A stretch of 64,000 nt of DNA from Bombardia bombarda (GCA_030512295.1 JAULSR010000002.1:62001-126000); one strand, 5' to 3'; positions 46,867 through 58,355 are shown, numbered from the stretch's first letter. The notes: generated by a model not told the origin, from the sequence alone. Numbers and translations are program-made.

Positions 46867-48377
46867 TTTTGCTGGCCCCGGACAAGTAGTATTATTGCAA
46901 TTCAATCGACAAGCGCGGTCGACGTTGTCGTTGGTCTATGTGTAGTGTGGGAACTGTGTAGGGTAGGTATGGTGATGTGGCATATGGCAGATGACTGATG
47001 GCTCTAAGGGAGCCAGAGGGTCAGCACCGCCGAATCCGATGCCTATTGGGTGCCAGAGTTGGGAGTCGCTGGCTTCTAGAAATCCATACTGAGCTCGCTC
47101 GTTGTGTGTCGGGCCGTGTGGCGTGCTGCAGATGATATATCGAATTCGTCTTGGTCAGAGGTTGTATACTTATTCTCTCTCCTTTCTTCCAAGGTTTGTG
47201 ACCTGGGGGTGGCACTTTGCCGAAGCCGAGGTTCCTGGTAGACCTCACCTACCTAAGTAGGTAATAGGCACCCAAAGATAAGATAGGCGTCAGGTAGCTT
47301 CGGTATTGCCTAGCACTTTTTCCAAGTGTTGATCCAGAGGTGGTGTGGTTTGCATTTCATCTTGTCGCACTGTGAGCCACACTACCCACCTCGGGACCTT
47401 GAGGTCTAGGTACATGTGCCTAGGGCACTGTCAGTGGCACTGGCACTTCCATTTGGGGCCAGTCGTAGGCAATCATTTCACCACTCACCTAACATCTCCC
47501 CCCGCCATTTGGGCATTCCAGGAATCCAAGCTTAATCGGGCGCTTCCAAGATCTCCTCCAAGCTTTCCAGCACCCGACCGCACCTGCACGCGAACCCTAG
47601 TGATACCTACCCCACTACCTACCTTCGCCTGCGCCCAGAGGAGACTGGCCCTATCCCGTACTGTTACAGAACAGCAACAACGAGCCGCTGCTTAGTTTTA
47701 TTCTTTGTCGCCTGCCCACGTCGACGCTCATTATTGACTGACCAGGCCATACGACATGCCCAAGTCTCCTACCCAAGGCATCTAGCGCCCCGCGCCGTCA
47801 TTCGTAGGTCGTCACTCTCTCGCAAAGCGACCCGACCGGCCGACCACGTACTGAACCCGCCCAACTTACGCCTAAAACCCCAAGCCCAGAGCCGTTGACC
47901 TACTGAGTAAGGCACCTAGGTAGCCACTTACCTAGCCTCCGAACCGGGCCCAGCTTCTCCCGTGCCCGACCGCCTGCCTGTCTTGCAACTAACTACGGGG
48001 CCAACTCGCTCGCACTGCACTGCACCGCACGCACGCACGCACGCACGCTCGCACGCTCGCACGCAACGCACGCAACGCACGCACGCAGAGCGACTGTTCG
48101 TTCAGTGCTAGCTTCATCCAGCTTCCCTCGCCTCTGTCCCTGCCACAACCTCCGTGCTCAGTCCTCTCATCCTCGGATCCCCAGAACCCCCCCCCCCAAA
48201 GATCACTGAGATAACTGCGCGCGTCAACTTTGTAAATTTCTTCTCGTCTTTTGTTGCCATCGCTGGCGTCGCTACTTCTTGCCACCCACCATTGCCGGCC
48301 TGACCGCCCGCCTTTCTCACACGACAGACATTTGGTAGAGTAGGGGAAGCCCTCACCCACCTTTCCGGACCTTGAAG
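46867..48377. other. divergent promoter region upstream of CDC55
   Basis: No gene is seen. It contains a TAGG-type motif (about 47246-47290), a CGCA-rich tandem repeat, a C11 run (48187-48197) and a pyrimidine-rich leader before the CDC55 ATG. Confidence 0.7.
48027..48086 (+). repeat. (GCAC)n-type imperfect simple repeat
   Basis: This is an imperfect array of GCAC/GCTC/GCAAC units about 60 bases long in the CDC55 upstream region. Confidence 0.85.
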
Positions 48378-50429
48378 ATGGTGGAAGCAGACACCAACAC
48401 GCCGACATGGAAGTTCACCCAGTAAGTCTACTCTCCCTTCTCGCCCTCTATCGCAATCGTCCCGGCCCCTCGTCCTGGCTGGCCCCCAGTCCTGACCCCT
48501 CACCCCTCCTCGCCTCGTCTGCGCTCTGGCCTTGTCTACACCATACCGTGTAGCTGCGATGGACGACACCCCCCACCAACCAATACGCCCCCCATTCTTC
48601 TCTCGCCGACTACCTCTATTGTCTCTCTACATGTCTGCATATACTCGTGTGTCTTGCTAAGCCTACGTCTTTAGGTGCTTTGGCGACAAGGGAGATGTTG
48701 AGGACATTACCGAAGGTACGACCCGAACCCCCACAAACGGCGAGGATTCCGTGGGATCTGTCTCGCGCCTCACGTCATCGCCCCCGGCTTTACTGACCCG
48801 GTCTTCACCAGCCGATATCATCTCCACGGTAGAGTTCGATCACACAGGCAACTATCTAGCGACTGGTGACAAGGGTGGACGGGTTGTGTTGTTTGAGAGG
48901 AACGAGACGGTGAGTTGGGACCACATGCTCTCTGCCCACCGCCCCAAGGCTGGACTTGACAGTTGCGCTCACACCCCTTCTGTAGAAAAAAACGTGCGAG
49001 TACAAGTTCCACACAGAGTTTCAGTCCCACGAGCCCGAGTTCGACTACCTCAAGTCCCTCGAGATTGAAGAGAAGATCAATAAGATCAAGTGGTGTCGGC
49101 GGCAGAACGCCTCCCATTATCTGCTCTCGACCAACGATAAAACGATCAAGCTATGGAAGGTCTTTGAGAAGTCGTTGAAAGTTGTTGCCGAGAACAACCT
49201 GTCCCATGATTTGACCCCCGCGAGTATAGCCGGCGGTGGTGGCGCGCCCCGCGCCTTGCCTCAGAGCCAGTTTCGCAACGCCGGCGACCTGAAGCTGCCC
49301 AGGCTTACCCACCACGATACCGTCGTCGCCGCTGTGCCTCGGAGGACGTATGCCAACGCTCACGCCTATCACATCAACAGCATCTCGGTGAACAGTGACG
49401 GCGAGACCTTCATTAGCAGCGATGATCTGCGCATAAATCTATGGAACCTGAACATACAGGACCAGAGCTTCAACATTGTGGACATTAAGCCGGCGAACAT
49501 GGAGGAGTTGACAGAGGTCATCACGGCAGCCGAGTTTCACCCCATGAGTTGCAACTGGTTCATGTACGCCAGCTCCAAGGGTACCATCAAATTGGCCGAC
49601 ATGCGGGAAAGTGCGCTCTGCGATCAGCACGCAAAGTGTAGGTTGTTCCCCGCCGCATTTGGCACTGTCACACATGACACATCCGGATGGGCATTTCTTT
49701 TACAATTAATACCACTTTTTTGCTGACGGGCCTCGTTGAAATTCAGTGTTTGAGCAAGAAGAGGACCCATCATCCCGATCTTTCTTTTCCGAGATCATCT
49801 CATCCATCTCGGACGTTCGTTTCTCGCATGATGGCAGGTATATTCTTTCCCGAGACTATCTGACGGTCAAGATCTGGGATGTGAATATGGAGAGGCATCC
49901 CATCAAAACGATCCCGATCCACGAGCACCTTCGACCAAGACTATGCGATACGTACGAGAATGACAGCATCTTCGACAAGTTTGAGGTGGTCTTCTCAGGA
50001 GACGCAAAGAACGTGATGACAGGAAGTTACAACAACAACTTCATGATCTACCCATCGGACCCGGATAAGGAGGTTGAGGTTGTCTTGCAGGCTGATAAGT
50101 CGGCCTTCAAGGCCAAGAAGGTTGGGGTGCCAACGCCCATCAACTCATCGACCAGCCCGACGGCGAACGGAGGCAAGAAGGGTGGCTCCCGGGCGAATAG
50201 CCCGGCTGCAGCAGGTCAGGGGCAGAGGATGCGTAAGGAGACCGACGCCGACCAGATCGACTTCAACAAGAAGATTTTGCACATGAGCTGGCATCCATTT
50301 GAAGACAGTATTGCGATTGCGGCGACTAATAACGTGAGTCCAAACCCCCCTCATCCTTGCCCTAAAAACACTGATACGTCCAACTACTTACATATCTGTC
50401 AACAGCTCTTCGTCTTTTCTGCTTTGTAG
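48378..50429 (+). CDS. cdc55: protein phosphatase 2A regulatory subunit B, PR55 family (CDC55)
   Basis: This WD40 beta-propeller targets PP2A to its substrates in mitotic exit, the spindle checkpoint and morphogenesis. There are six exons: 48378-48421, 48675-48715, 48812-48909, 48986-49637, 49747-50333 and 50406-50429, giving 481 aa. The first intron is long for this window (253 nt); the others are 72-109 nt. Family hallmarks in order are WKFTQCFGDKGDVEDITEADIISTVEFDHTG (across three exons), LATGDKGGRVVLFERN, KTCEYKFHTEFQSHEPEFDYL, SSDDLRINLWNL, AAEFHPMSCNWFMYASSKGTIKL and RDYLTVKIWDVN, with the invariant end NNLFVFSAL in the last 24-nt exon. A fungal insert with Ser/Gly/Ala-rich sequence lies near nt 50120-50230. 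The gene is intact. Confidence 0.97.
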
Positions 50430-51834
50430 ACAGGTCAACTAGATTTCATACGTCTGCATGGGGGGGTTGATCAGCACGAGACTCGGATGCCGATAGGTGT
50501 TATTCGTTTTGAGGCTGGTAGACGGGTCCTCGTGTGGTACTGTCTTGCAAGGTCCCTTAGGTACGCTGTTCTGGGGTCCTTTTATCACGACGTTTCCGAC
50601 GGCGATAGAGCATGTTTCTGGACAGATTGGGGGTAGGTGACGGGCAGATCACCAAGGCTGGCAGAGTGTAGACCATGCATTGAGAGGAGAAGGGGGGGTG
50701 ATTGGCTAGCTGCCGGGCCCACATGGGAGGAAGGCCCGTATGAGGCGGTATTGCGGACAAGATCTTGCACGTAGAAGGCATGCGCGGATAGGTTGCGGCC
50801 GGCATGTCGGCGAGATAGGGAGACAGGCCACAGCACGCACCCTGAGTGGCGCACTCACGCAATGCAAGGAAAGATTGGCGTGGTCGCCAGGTCAAAGACC
50901 GCACAAAGCGATCATATATACGAAAATATTTACAACACAATGATATGCCCCTTGTGTCTCTCTCTCCTTTGGGACTGTCTCGTGGTGATTTGTGGAGGGA
51001 ACAGAGGCTAGAGAAGCACACATAGCTGGTTATCCTAGCTCCGCGTACCTCACCCAGAGCACGTGGGAGAACGGTAAGACACGGAACAAGGCGTTAGGCA
51101 TCTTTGTTCTTATTTCTTTGTGTGGCGCCGGGCAGTCAGTCATTGACACGGCTCAATTCTATTTCAGTACGTAGTACTTGGGGTGCTAATTTATGTTATA
51201 CATTTGCTGACAACACCAATGTGCTATTATCACAGATGGATGTCAAAGAGTTGACACCCTATTTGCAGTTTATACTAGACTAGGGGGTCTGCCAATAATC
51301 CAGAGTCCAGACTCCAAACTGCTTGTCAGTTCAGTGTCGGAGTGGGAACAAGACCAAAAGGTACGTACTGTACGTACCCAAGCCCCACCTACCATCAAAA
51401 GCCCAGCCACACAGTGCTTTTGGTCACAATCCTCACTGTATTTTCACGGCTTACAGGCTGTTACAGAGCAGCTGCAAACGAGCCGCATTCGACCTACTTC
51501 ACATACCTTAGGATGAAGCTAGCTAACGCAACGACCGAGGGACATCTGCGAACGCAACTGCAAACAGCTTCTTTAACCTGGGTTCACATCTCACCACTGC
51601 ACGCAGGCACCACTACCGCCACATAGCGATCGATCTATTCTACACACCACCAATATTCGCCGCGCGTCCATTACAAAGAACAGCAGCAGTTGGAGCAGTG
51701 CGCGGTTGAGGTAGCGACCGAGGCAGAGGGACAGCGAGACAGCCGCAGACGGAGGAGAGACGGACACGACGACGACGACGACGACGGGCGATTAAAGAAG
51801 GAGACCACAAGGGAAGAAAAAAAACCAGTACAAT
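50430..51834. other. intergenic between CDC55 and RPB4
   Basis: I see no supported gene in 1.4 kb. A GAC trinucleotide repeat at about 51763-51786 lies in the RPB4 leader. Confidence 0.65.
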
Positions 51835-52453
51835 ATGTCGGATCAAGCACACGCGCCGACCTCGCGGCCTAAGCCGCCACCCCCGGCGAGGAGGAGGCCT
51901 CGGCAATACTCAAGCTGGGCGAGTTCGATGATGTGGACACGCTGACCCTGTCAGAGGCGTCGCTCGTCATCAACGCCCTCATGGTCAAGCGACGCAAGGA
52001 CCGCAAGGACCGCAACGAGACCGACGTGCTCAACAAGACTCTGGACTACCTCGACGCGTTTTCGCGTTTCAAGCAAAAGGAGAATGTCGAGGCCGTCGAG
52101 CGCCTCCTTAGTGCCCACAAGGAGCTTACGAAGTTTGAGAGGGCACAGATCGGTAAGTAGTGTTGCGGCGTGTTTTGCCATTTCAATTGCAACACATCTC
52201 CCGACACACGCTCCCAATATTCGCGAGGATCAGCGGTGAGGAGAGCAATTCGAGGAGGGATGGCGTACGAGCTAGCTTTGTGTGTGTTTTGGTTTTGCTG
52301 ACCACGCGTTTCTCTCCCATGCAACTTTTAGGCTCACTTTGCTGCGACACCACAGAAGAGTGCAAGACTCTGATTCCCTCGCTGGCCGACAAAATCGGCG
52401 ACGAGGACTTGCAAGAACTCCTGGACGAGATGGCAAAGCTCATGAGCGCATAA
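51835..52453 (+). CDS. rpb4: DNA-directed RNA polymerase II subunit RPB4; frame broken at a C5 run
   Basis: RPB4 pairs with RPB7 to form the stalk of RNA polymerase II, which is needed for initiation and stress transcription. The ATG at 51835 begins MSDQAHAPTSRPKPP. The C run at 51880-51884 is one base short; with a sixth C the frame continues GEEEASAILKLGEFDDVDTL into the conserved body (TLSEASLVINALMVKRRKD). Exons are 51835-52152 and 52332-52453, giving 146 aa after correction, close to the usual fungal size. The intron is 179 nt (GTAAGT, TGCTGAC branch, TTTAG), with conserved QIGSLCCDTTEECKTLIPSL across the junction. The C-terminus is DEDLQELLDEMAKLMS. As submitted, the gene would not encode RPB4, which is unlikely for a living fungus. 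Confidence 0.93.
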
Positions 52454-53188
52454 GCCATCAAAGTGAAAAAGCTCGAGGTTGAGCAGTTGAGAGCGGTTGG
52501 TTACCATCCAGAGGGTGAAGCGCGCACGGGGTTCCTTATTCTTTTTCTCTTTTCTCTCAGAGTCTATATTACCCACTTATTCCTTTTATTATCCTCGTGG
52601 GGATCATCGTACCTGGTTTTGGGCGGTGACCAAATAAAATCACAGGAACTGATACGGCCCGGTAAGATAAAAATGCATGGCGTGGCGTCTAGGCGGTCGG
52701 TTGGCTGGTTGGTCGGAAGGGTGGGCTATTCTTGTTTTGAGTGTGTATGGCGTGTAGATAGCACCCATAATGCTTTACTTGAATAACAAGTACTACCTTA
52801 CTACCTGTTAAGTTTTGGTCGGTGGGTAAGCCGGGGTAAGCTGTATCTACAACAGCATAAAGAATGATCGGGGTATGATACAATGGCTTGAACTGCTATC
52901 ACCTTTCCTATCCCCTCCCTGCTCCCCCATATATAGAAATAGAAAAGCAAAGGGTTCATATACTAAATCTTGTTAACATAGTTTCTCAGCGGCAAGACTC
53001 AAAAAGGGCCGTCGGGGGTATCAAAGGTATACTGCCGTTCGCGTTGCAAGATCGAGATATCTAGGCTTACTACTGCGGGCCTGCAAGACAATCCCGGACG
53101 CGTTGATAAATAACAATTTCAGAGTATATTTTCGACGGAGTCCTGTCGAAGGGAATATTGTGGCGCCATTGACACTGTTTCGTCCCTA
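52454..53188. other. intergenic between convergent genes
   Basis: This is the shared 3' flank. I see no gene. Confidence 0.7.
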
Positions 53189-54232
53189 TCATACCTGTAC
53201 ATCGCCAAACTTCGTCCAGCTGTTTGCATAAGTGCGGGCATTCACCTCCCACTCGGTTGGGCTGAGTGTTGCTCGAGGTCTCCAGGCATGATATTCTTCA
53301 GCCGGCGCTGTTGTGATCTCCTGTCTCACGGCGGATGTTGGTGACTCGAGTTCTGGGACCGGTGACCTCGGAGCCGATGAGTCAAGTTCTGGGGTATCCG
53401 GCACTATATAACTGGTGAGACTGTTATGCTCGTCCTCCCGACTCAAGTGGCTGTAGCGATGGCTATCATGTGAAATCGCTTTTGTCTCGCCCTGGGGATA
53501 TCTTTCTTGTTCTACAAGTTGCTGATCAGCGGCGTTAGCATCAGTGACCCGAGCGCATTGCTTACCATGCGTCGAGCCGCTGGCTGCTCCAGCAGTCTGA
53601 GAGTCGTAGGGATCCGGAATATAATCCCTTTCGTGGCCTCTCTGTGGGATGAATGCCCTGGCCACTCCGCCCTCGTCGTCCCCCTTGCGTTTATATTTGC
53701 CCCAGAGCATATAAGCTCCGAGGACAACAAGTCCGGCGAATACGCAGCATCCCACGATAATTCCGACAAGTGTGCCAACCGGGAGCACTACTCCAGCGCC
53801 ACCAGTGTCAGTTGACGTATCTGATGACGCCGCTGGCGCCGGTAGCACCAGACTGGAAGTCTTGGGGATAATTGAACTCGGGCTCAGGCTTGGTGAAGTC
53901 GAACTCGAGCTCAGGAAAGTTGCACCGAATGAGGCGGACGACTTGGTAAGCGATGACGAGATCAAAGAAGGCTTCGTAGATGACGGAGTGACGGTAGAGG
54001 AAGTAATCCAGGGGCTCGAAAAGGACATAGATATCGGCGCCGTTTCGGGCATCTGATCATGTGGAGGGCATCCTATGGGATTTTGTTGGCAGGCATCGAC
54101 CGCGCGACAGCCGCGATATCCTGGGCTGGCCGCGCAGACCCACCACAGATAGCCAGACACGCAGCTACGGTCCTCTCGTGGGTGTATGGCGAGTACGGTA
54201 GAGTTTGCCATGACGGCAGCCAAGTGCGACAT
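53189..54232 (-). CDS. single-pass Ser/Thr-rich membrane protein with short Cys-rich ectodomain
   Basis: There is no named family. The start is the ATG at 54232-54230 (MSHLAAVMANST; a second ATG follows at residue 8), giving 347 aa in one exon. A short N-terminal Cys motif (SCVSGYLWWVCAASPGYRGC-RAVDACQ) resembles the YxVC..FxGCCSVDPC motif of many fungal surface proteins. A Ser/Thr-rich stalk (about 70-145) is followed by one strong membrane segment (GTLVGIIVGCCVFAGLVVLGAYMLW, about 150-175), a basic stop-transfer KYKRKG and a polar cytosolic tail. There is no clear N-terminal signal peptide, so the membrane segment may act as the anchor. The layout resembles wall-stress sensors, but that role is only a suggestion. 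Confidence 0.72.
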   Translation of the reverse strand: MSHLAAVMANSTVLAIHPREDRSCVSGYLWWVCAASPGYRGCRAVDACQQNPIGCPPHDQMPETAPISMSFSSPWITSSTVTPSSTKPSLISSSLTKSSASFGATFLSSSSTSPSLSPSSIIPKTSSLVLPAPAASSDTSTDTGGAGVVLPVGTLVGIIVGCCVFAGLVVLGAYMLWGKYKRKGDDEGGVARAFIPQRGHERDYIPDPYDSQTAGAASGSTHGKQCARVTDANAADQQLVEQERYPQGETKAISHDSHRYSHLSREDEHNSLTSYIVPDTPELDSSAPRSPVPELESPTSAVRQEITTAPAEEYHAWRPRATLSPTEWEVNARTYANSWTKFGDVQV

Positions 54233-55786
54233 TGCTTGGTGCCCTGATGATACAACAGGTGTGTTTGTTGGGTTAGATATTGTGAGGCTGGATAACGATA
54301 ACTATCCCTAAAAGCTCGGTAGAGACACGCAAAGATGGTATTATCAAATAAAGGGGAAATGATGTGACGAAGCTACTCCTGGGCATCACTTCTGTTGGAC
54401 CATGTCGATGTGATGACTACATAGTCTCGAATGGAAGCAGATGAGTACCTTAGGTATTCGGCTGATGTTACTGGGTATGATGAGCAGAAGACGCCATGCT
54501 TCTTCGTTGTCTGGGACAAGATGCGGGCTGTGAAGACGGTGGCACCTGCCTACATCCAAGCAGAGCAGGCAGGTACCATGGGCGATGTGGCTGCCGTCCG
54601 TACTCCCCTTAATCGAACTAAACGGAAAGCGCTTCCAGCATTAACAGGCGGAAGGCACCTACCTCGGACGAATGTTGCGTGTAATTATTAAGCCAAGTGC
54701 CCACCTACCTACTTATCTAGGTAGGCATTCCTACATTCATTTTCTGTCGGCTTCGTCGAAAGAAATTTTGTGGGCGACGGGCTCCTGCCTTCCCAAGCTC
54801 TCACCAGACCTCACTTAGCTCCTTCCCCCTTTTCTACCTCTCTCTCTTCCCTTTCACTCTACCCCATTCATTCCCGTCCTTGCCCCCTCACATTTTATCC
54901 TGGTGTTACCTTTCCACAAAACACATGTATTAGACAAAAAAAATGGGTCAGCCTCGAGCTGGTAGCAGCCGTAAGGCAGCGTACCAAGAGGAAGGAGGCC
55001 CCATCATCGGCCCAGATACGAAAAACACCCAAGGCAGAGACCGCCGTGACACAAACCAGCCTTGGGTCGGTGCTTAATGAGCTTAAGAGCCGTGGGGGCG
55101 GCGGTCAAGTGCATGCGTTAGTACTTACACGGCATGAATGTCGCGGATATAAATCAGGATGCTCATGGGCCAAATAAGCAAATCACATTGAATCTCCGCC
55201 GCGACAAGTTAATATGCCGTGCATGGCACTCAAGTGCACGCGATCCTTAAACAGGTAGATAACACAACTGTGCGATGGGAAATCTCCCATAAATATATTT
55301 TCCCTTTCCTCTATCTGGAGTACCAAATTCTAGCACAGCCTACTCGCGGCATGCAAGCCTTTAGTAAATAGGGAATAGAAATGAAACCATGTCGCCTTGC
55401 AGGTTATCTAGGGTATACTGCCACTCACTGCTCACCGATCCCATGCGGGCCTTGCTTGTTCACAGAGAACTTAACTTTAATGTACCTGCCATCCCCTTTT
55501 CTACTCAACCGGGACGCTTGAGAAACCGTACGGGAAGCCGACTTATTATATAACCCCCCATGACATTGCCTCGAGCCGAGCTCTTGCGTATTCTCTTGAT
55601 TGTTAAACACCATGGCCGAAGAGCTACGACATTCCGGCAACGTGATCTGATGCACCAGAACCCCTAAACCACGAGATTCCTACTCCGCTACAACACAACA
55701 TCAAACGAAATATTGAGAGATCCAGCAGCATCCCGGCTGGTAACAGCCCTCATGACTGCATTAGCGCCCTACACTTCGGTCGGCAT
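54233..55786. other. intergenic, possibly holding one small gene
   Basis: No recognisable protein is present. A strongly pyrimidine-rich segment (about 54780-54890), typical of active fungal promoters, precedes the short open frame listed at 54943. A TAGG-type motif lies at 54701-54728. Confidence 0.6.
54943..55077 (+). CDS. candidate small open frame, 44 aa, unsupported by homology
   Basis: The ATG follows an A-rich leader (AAAAAAAATGG context) about 55-160 bp downstream of a CT-rich block. The frame begins MGQPRAGSSRKAAYQEEGG and stops at 55077. It is polar and basic, with no signal peptide or cysteine. It may be a chance frame or the first exon of a small gene; I see no clean splice donor. 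Confidence 0.2.
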   Translation: MGQPRAGSSRKAAYQEEGGPIIGPDTKNTQGRDRRDTNQPWVGA

Positions 55787-57912
55787 TCAGGCGTTCAGCT
55801 TCTCAAGCAGAAGTCTGGTTCCTTGGTTACCAACTGGCTTGGCGGGGCCCTTCTTGCCCTTCGCCTTAGGCTTGGTCTTGGCCTCTTCCTCCTTTGCCTG
55901 TCGCTGAGGAGTTTCTTCCGTTGCTGCCTTCTGAAGGGCCTTCTTACTAGAGCGGAGTGTCTTCAACAGCTCATCTTTAGAAGAGAAATCAGATGCCTCG
56001 AGCAATGCCAATACTGTGAAGGAGCTTGGGCCTGTAGCCCACTGCACGATGTGCTCCTTGATGGAAGGGTAGAGAATATCGGCAAAGTTGAGGGGAGGGT
56101 CGACCTTCTTGATCGCGCCCGCCTCCTTGTCGAAGCGACCACCGGCAATTAGGGCCTTGTACATCTTGCCGCCAAATGGCGTAAGAGACGCATGCGGGGG
56201 AGGGGGAGGGTAGACGTTTCCGGCCGTCTGCGGCGTTGGCTCGCCAGCGGCAGTGTTGGCGATGGCAGCCAGGGCGCTCTGCTTGTCACCCACGGTAGAG
56301 AGCAACACATCGGTGGCAAACTGGCAGCCAAACGAGGTGGTCACCAAATCGGCCGGGGATGCTGCAATCGCAGCGAGTAGCTGCGCTGACATTGCTACTA
56401 CCAGTTCCTTGCGCCGGATCTCAGGGTCCTTCTTGCTCGTGTTCTTGCGGATCTCATGGATCTCATTCAAGATATCCAGGTCAGCCGTGTGGCTGGTAGG
56501 GAACAGAGATTTAGAGACTCCCTCGAACAAGTAGCAAACTGATACACGAGCATTGGGGTTGTTGGCAAGGAAAACGACGTTCTCGGCGTCCGTCCCGTCG
56601 TTCTTTCCCAGTATTTCAGGGAAAATCGTCTTTGAGGTCAGGACAGTGTCGTCGATAAGATCATATGCGGCTAGGAGAGTCATGTGAGCATTTTGGTCGC
56701 CGCACATCAGCTGGTATGTGTCCTTGAAGGTCTTGATGATTTGTTTCCTGTCCTTGGCACCCCCGTGGGCCAACATGAGGCACACAAGCCGAGCACCGGA
56801 CTTGGTGAAAGCCATGTTCTTGAGCAGGTCACCGGTTTCATCTTGCTTGATGATCTCAATGAACTCCTTTAGCTCCTCGCTTCCCGATGTGAGACTGAGG
56901 AAATATTGGAGCATAGCATCGTGTAGAATGGTGAAACCCGTCAGCTTCTTCTGGATGAGGTTGTTGGCCATGTCGAAAAGGTACTTGAGGACAAAGCCTC
57001 TCTTGCCAGGCTCGTTGGCAAGAATGGTGGGGAGATCGGCGGTGATCTCGGAATCGCCATTCTGCTGGAAGATGGCGAACTCGGGCCCATACCACTCTCG
57101 CAGTAGTCTGGCCCTCTGCTCTCTTGTGGCAACACCTCGGTAGACATCGTCCAAAATCCACGACGCCTCGGGATGGTTGATGAGCTTCCGAACCTTGCCG
57201 TAAAACTCGGGTACGATGATGTCACGGATCTCGTCGTCATTCTGGATAAGAAGCTTGCCGATGAGAAACTTGGCGTATCTGCTCTCGGCGAGCTGGGCAT
57301 AGGTTCCCTGAAGCTCCTTAGCAATCTCCTTGCGCTGGGCTGGAGTCGAGTACTTGATTGCCGTCTGCACAGCGCGGACAGAGTCGTGCTTCAAGACAAA
57401 ATCCTTGACGCGCCCGGTTATGATGCCGTAAAGCTCGTCCACAAGCTGCTTGCGCTCCTCCTTCGGTACGTGGGACTTTCGGCGCAGCCTCTCCCACAGT
57501 TTCTTCGTCCGGGCCACCTCATCCGCCAAGGGCTTCGCATTCTTGCGCTCTAAGGCCAGGGCCTTCTGCTTGGCATGCGCCTCTCTGGAAGTTTGGGCTG
57601 CAGACGTGTTAGAAGAGAACAATGGCCAGAGTAGCTTGCGGTGGGGCACAAACTCTGGGTGGCTGTGTTTGTCGAAGCATCACCGTTCGCCTTTGGCCTG
57701 AGTTCGTAGGCAGACTTTGCGCGCGGCGCGTTCGATGCCACTTCTGCGCCTTCATCTACGGAGCCAGAATCGCTGTCGGATGCCTCTTCATCGCGGGTTT
57801 TCCTTGTCGGGATAACCTTCGCCTTCTTGGCTCGGCTGTCGCCAATGTGCTTGTCATTCGAAGTCGCCTTTCTTTTCACGCTGGCGGCGGATGCTCCTGT
57901 TTTCGGCGCCAT
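55787..57912 (-). CDS. puf6: PUF6, pumilio-homology protein of 60S ribosome assembly
   Basis: PUF6 is a nucleolar RNA-binding protein made of Puf-type helical repeats with a CPL domain. It works in 60S subunit maturation and, in yeast, in ASH1 mRNA repression. Two exons on the minus strand, 57912-57654 and 57597-55787, give 689 aa. The intron is 56 nt (GTTTGT, CTAAC branch, CTGCAG). The N-terminus is basic/acidic (VKRKATSNDKH, DEEASDSDSGSVDE). Across the junction the sequence runs QTQTSREAHAKQKALALERK, then LWERLRRKSHVPKEERKQLV, a strong family match. Puf repeats follow (KDFVLKHDSVRAVQTAIKYS, SRYAKFLIGKLL, GFTILHDAMLQYF, SGARLVCLMLAHG). The Lys-rich tail ends LLLEKLNA. It is intact and lies head to head with GIR2. 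Confidence 0.95.
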
Positions 57913-58355
57913 GACGAAGTAAATATCCTGGCTGTTTGTGTGTCGGGAGTGATTGATGGAGGTGAGACGAGCGAGCTATGCGTTCGTTCGTTAACCTGAA
58001 TCTCGAATTGGCAACTTCTTATTCTATGGCCTGCCTTGCACTGTCAAGTGAAATTTTTTGGACCGAACCCTTGGTATCTGCCGAGCGGTGAAGACCCTGG
58101 ACCGTCTCCCATTGGTAGGACTAAGCTAGGAACAGGTTATTAGGGTGGAGACTACCCCACCATGTAAGTTTTACTTGACAGTTTACTTGACAGTGGAGGC
58201 ACTCGCGTCCAATGTCCATTCATCGCCAGCCTTGATCTGCCCCTCAACGATAGCCATTATCTTTCGCGACACTCGTACTACCCAATTCAACAGCTACGCC
58301 ATAGCGCATGCAGCCTTCACACGCATCTTGAACTACCGATAGTAGCCTACCCAAT
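57913..58355. promoter_or_regulatory. divergent PUF6/GIR2 promoter with a repeated CTGTCAAGT motif
   Basis: The 443-bp spacer carries TTTACTTGACAGT twice in direct repeat at 58170-58194 (12-bp period, overlapping by one base). A third copy lies inverted at 58041-58053 with one mismatch. The inverted copy merges with TGAAATTTTTT at 58049-58059, which resembles the yeast RRPE element of ribosome-biogenesis promoters (TGAAAAATTTT). The motif copies are seen directly; their function is an inference. Confidence 0.45.

Noticed and set aside
54770..55177. 135-codon open frame overlapping the 44-aa candidate
   Set aside because: Its first half reads through a CT-rich promoter-like block (Ser/Leu/Pro-rich by composition) and no family is recognisable.
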